Source: Prevotella sp. UBA4339
Lineage (GTDB): Bacteria; Bacteroidota; Bacteroidia; Bacteroidales; Bacteroidaceae
NCBI GenBank assembly: GCA_002393725.1
Contig: DGTJ01000088.1
Location: 1-24,791 of the forward strand
Reading direction: 5' to 3'
Length of the DNA stretch: 24,791 bases
The stretch's first letter is position 1; each line of letters begins with the position of its first letter. The translations under genes and the position numbers were made by a program. The notes under the pieces are model-generated. The model saw only the letters and a list, made by a program, of their open reading frames with translations, did not search any database and was not told where the DNA came from. This document shows, one piece after another, positions 22,584-24,791 of this stretch.

Positions 22584-24323
22584 ATGTACAGACAACTATT
22601 CGTTACGGCAGCTTTTACAGCAGTCTGCCTACAGACCAATTCACAGACACTGGCCAGGGAGTACAAGTCTACAAGCTTGGGCAACCCCATCAGCTCAAGC
22701 GTGTTTTGCGCCGATCCTACAGCCATCGACTACAAGGGACGGCTCTACGTCTACGGCTCCAACGACCACCAGCAGTTTATCAAGAACAAGAAGACTGGCA
22801 ACAACAGCTACGGCGACATCAAGTCGATAGTGGTCTTCTCTACCGAGGATATGGTCAACTGGACGTTTCACGGCACTATCGACGTAGCCAAGATATGCTC
22901 TTCGTGGAACAAGAGCCCCTGGTATCGCGGCTTCGGAGTGTCGTGGGCTCCGTCGGTAGTATGGCGCACCACAGAAGACGGCACCGACGAGTTCTTCCTC
23001 TACTTCTGCAACAGCAGTCACGGCATCGGAGTGCTGAAGGCCGACTCTCCGCTCGGGCCCTGGAAGTCGCCCCTCAACGAGCTGATGATCCACCGCGACA
23101 CCCCGGGAGCGACACCATGCTCTGCAGTCTTCGACCCCGGCGTGACTATCGACGATAACGGTGTAGGCTGGATCTCTTTCGGCGGACTCGACCCAGTGGA
23201 CGGCGGCAACAGCCTGAATCCGAAGAATGCCCGCATCGCCAGGCTTAAGCCCTCGATGACAGCCCTCGACGGGAAGCCGGTGAGGATCATGGCCCCATAT
23301 CATTTCGAGGCAAACGAGCTGAATGTCATCAACGGCAAGTTCGTATATACTTACTGCTCCAATTGGGCAGAGCGCAAGGATGCCGACTGGAACTCATACT
23401 GCAAGGAGTACGGCGTCAGCCAGCCCAAGCCGGGAGCCTGCACGATGTGCTATATGGTGTCCGACAATCCTATGGATGCCAGTTCTTGGGTGTACAAGGG
23501 GGTATATGGCGAGCATCCGGGAATGCCGTCACCCAACAATCACTCTCATCTGCACAAGTTCAAGGGCAACTATTACTACATCTATCACTGGGGAGCACTG
23601 ATGAAGAAGATGAAGGATGACGGAGTGCTCGACGGCAGCTGCGACGGATTCAGGTCGATCTGCGTCAACAAGGCCACTGTCAGCGAGTCGTCGCAGAAGA
23701 TAAACTCCGTTGTTATTGACTCTGTAGGTGTCAGCGCCATCGGCTCCGTGAACCCCTATCAGCTGCAGGAAGCCGAGATGATGGCTACCAGCGCCGGCAT
23801 CAGCTACGAGGACTTCACCAATATCACCAGAAACACCCGGATCAGCACCCTGGGTAATGATGCGTCACAGAATATGCAGGTTAAGATGGCGGAGGGCGCT
23901 TGGATCCAGGTGCGCCGTGTGAACTTCGGCAGCGCAGGAGCAGCAAAGTTCACGGTCCGTGCCAAGGGCGAGGGCACTCTTGAGCTGCGTCTGAGCAGAA
24001 AGGTGGCAAAGCCAGTGGCTACCATCGAGATATCATCCGACGAGATGACCGACTTCACTGTAGATTTAGACGCCGCCAAGGTGAAAGACCAGAAGACCGT
24101 CTATCTGGTATTGTCTTCCGGAAAGGGCATCTATTTTGATGCCTGGCAGGCCACAGAGGCTCAGACGGAGGGCATCAGTAGCGTAGAGAGCCACAATGCT
24201 ATCAATCGCCAGCGCTACGATCTCTCCGGGCGTCGGCTCTCCGACACTGAGCAGCATCGAGGCATAGTAATCGAGCAGTATACCGACGAGAACGGCAAGA
24301 AGCATATCCGCAAGACATTCTAA
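22584..24323 (+). CDS. Secreted GH43 glycosidase with CBM6-like domain and LSGRRL tail
   Basis: The 579-residue protein has a signal peptide (~1-20, ending TNSQ). The GH43 five-bladed propeller spans ~30-370: base Asp44 in FCADPTAIDYKGRLYVYGS, pKa-setting Asp184 in AVFDPGVTIDDNGVGWISF and the acid Glu probably in HFEANELNVINGKFVYTY (E242 or E245), plus NNHSHLHKFKGNYYYIYHWG. GH43 enzymes remove arabinose or xylose from hemicellulose. A beta-sandwich resembling CBM6 follows (~393-525, QEAEMMATSAGISYEDF...). The end (YDLSGRRL...GIVIEQYTDENGKKHIRK) resembles a shortened T9SS-type sorting tail. It begins 27 bp after exbD2 without a recognisable promoter. Substrate is uncertain. Confidence 0.88.
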   Translation: MYRQLFVTAAFTAVCLQTNSQTLAREYKSTSLGNPISSSVFCADPTAIDYKGRLYVYGSNDHQQFIKNKKTGNNSYGDIKSIVVFSTEDMVNWTFHGTIDVAKICSSWNKSPWYRGFGVSWAPSVVWRTTEDGTDEFFLYFCNSSHGIGVLKADSPLGPWKSPLNELMIHRDTPGATPCSAVFDPGVTIDDNGVGWISFGGLDPVDGGNSLNPKNARIARLKPSMTALDGKPVRIMAPYHFEANELNVINGKFVYTYCSNWAERKDADWNSYCKEYGVSQPKPGACTMCYMVSDNPMDASSWVYKGVYGEHPGMPSPNNHSHLHKFKGNYYYIYHWGALMKKMKDDGVLDGSCDGFRSICVNKATVSESSQKINSVVIDSVGVSAIGSVNPYQLQEAEMMATSAGISYEDFTNITRNTRISTLGNDASQNMQVKMAEGAWIQVRRVNFGSAGAAKFTVRAKGEGTLELRLSRKVAKPVATIEISSDEMTDFTVDLDAAKVKDQKTVYLVLSSGKGIYFDAWQATEAQTEGISSVESHNAINRQRYDLSGRRLSDTEQHRGIVIEQYTDENGKKHIRKTF

Positions 24324-24336
24324 GGTTCATATAATT

Positions 24337-24367
24337 AATCCCCGCCCATCCAGGCGGGGATTCTTTT
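24337..24367. terminator. Hairpin terminator after GH43, shared with the convergent gene
   Basis: A perfect 10-bp stem, AATCCCCGCC (24337-24346) / GGCGGGGATT (24353-24362), has a 6-nt loop and is followed by CTTTT on the plus strand. It lies 13 bp after the GH43 stop and 6 bp from the stop of the minus-strand gene. Confidence 0.88.
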
Positions 24368-24368
24368 G

Positions 24369-24791
24369 TTACTTTACGCAGAACACCACCTTCCTGCGGT
24401 TGTCCTTCGGCCTTACGGCGAAGTGTAGCCATACCGTAGAGCCCCGCACCTCGATGATTATCTCGTCGAAGTCAGTGCTGGCATTGTCGGCGATGTCGAG
24501 CAGGATTACCGCGTAGCGTAGAGCCTGCTCCTTGCCCAGGCAGCGGATGTCGGCAGCACAGCCCACGAGGTGATTGGAGGTGGCAGAGCCGCCAGCCCGC
24601 TTGTTCACCTCCCACGAGCGGTATCCGGAGTTGATCACTATCGGGTCGTCGCCTTCGCCGTAGCGCTTGTTCCACTCGTCGCGCAGCATCTCCAGCCACT
24701 GGCAGAGGCGCTTGAGGTTGTTGAGAGCTGTCGGTGTAGGGATATTCCCGTCGGCAGTCTTGTGACTTGTCTTTGTCATCTCTCCGAGAGT
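24369..24791 (-). CDS. M15-type (D-Ala-D-Ala) peptidase, 5' end beyond the window
   Basis: The gene continues beyond the right edge. The ATG at 24779 is likely internal, because the four codons before it read TLGE and TLGEMTKTS matches the usual start of this family (F-T-L-x-E-M-T-x-S). Zinc-ligand motifs, numbered from that Met, are SGYRSWEVNKRAGG (51-64), SNHLVGCAADI with H70 and D77, and WLHFAV with H119. This is the Peptidase_M15_3 pattern seen in peptidoglycan D,D-carboxypeptidases/endopeptidases and often in Bacteroidales prophage lysins. No signal peptide can be judged. No other phage gene is visible in the window. Confidence 0.85.
   Translation of the reverse strand, partial: TLGEMTKTSHKTADGNIPTPTALNNLKRLCQWLEMLRDEWNKRYGEGDDPIVINSGYRSWEVNKRAGGSATSNHLVGCAADIRCLGKEQALRYAVILLDIADNASTDFDEIIIEVRGSTVWLHFAVRPKDNRRKVVFCVK

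Overview
The window looks like chromosomal DNA of a Bacteroidota member, most likely a gut or rumen Prevotella/Segatella-type Bacteroidales. The main reasons are repeated promoter boxes of the Bacteroidota form TAnnTTTG (often with a TTG/TTTG element 18-20 bp upstream), a type IX secretion gene (porQ), a lipoprotein with a Fibrobacter-major-paralogue-type C-terminus, an RHS remnant of the type common in Bacteroidales, an exbB-exbD-exbD cluster, and a short C-terminal LSGRRL tail on a secreted glycosidase. This is inferred from family knowledge, not from a database search.

Positions 1-1800 are an accessory, decaying region. An AT-rich part (1-1270) holds a small secreted ORF, a truncated RHS-repeat fragment, an unrecognised lipoprotein and the cut-off start of another gene. 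At about 1275 the composition changes abruptly to GC-rich DNA with four successive inverted repeats, a truncated small HTH-like ORF and a 23-bp tandem repeat. Positions 1820-3341 hold a lipoprotein with its own promoter, closed by a strong terminator.

Positions 3443-8124 (minus strand) carry two metabolic genes with separate promoters: a cytosolic GH94 cellobiose-phosphorylase-like enzyme and a fused ADP-forming acetyl-CoA synthetase. Divergent from these, 8221-16757 is a tight plus-strand operon: a giant alpha-2-macroglobulin-like protein without a recognisable thioester, a DUF1573 protein, the MeaB GTPase and IspH. It converges on the minus-strand porQ-cmk pair (16765-18431).

porQ and tonB (18551) diverge from a small promoter region that contains a heptamer tandem repeat. 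tonB is followed by tatD, whose reading frame carries a roughly 76-codon in-frame insertion built largely from related heptamers. A third, degenerate heptamer run precedes a tRNA-Ser(GGA). An intrinsic terminator separates the tRNA from exbB, a small three-helix membrane protein and two exbD genes, so the parts of a TonB-ExbB-ExbD energy-transducing motor lie on both sides of the tRNA. A secreted GH43 glycosidase with a CBM-like domain follows, then a terminator shared with a convergent M15-type peptidase gene that runs off the right edge.

The most unusual signal is the family of 7-bp repeats (attctca / attccac / cttcctc / atttctc / catttrt). It occurs in the porQ-tonB promoter region, inside tatD and upstream of the tRNA-Ser gene. 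No complete new defence or mobile system is visible.
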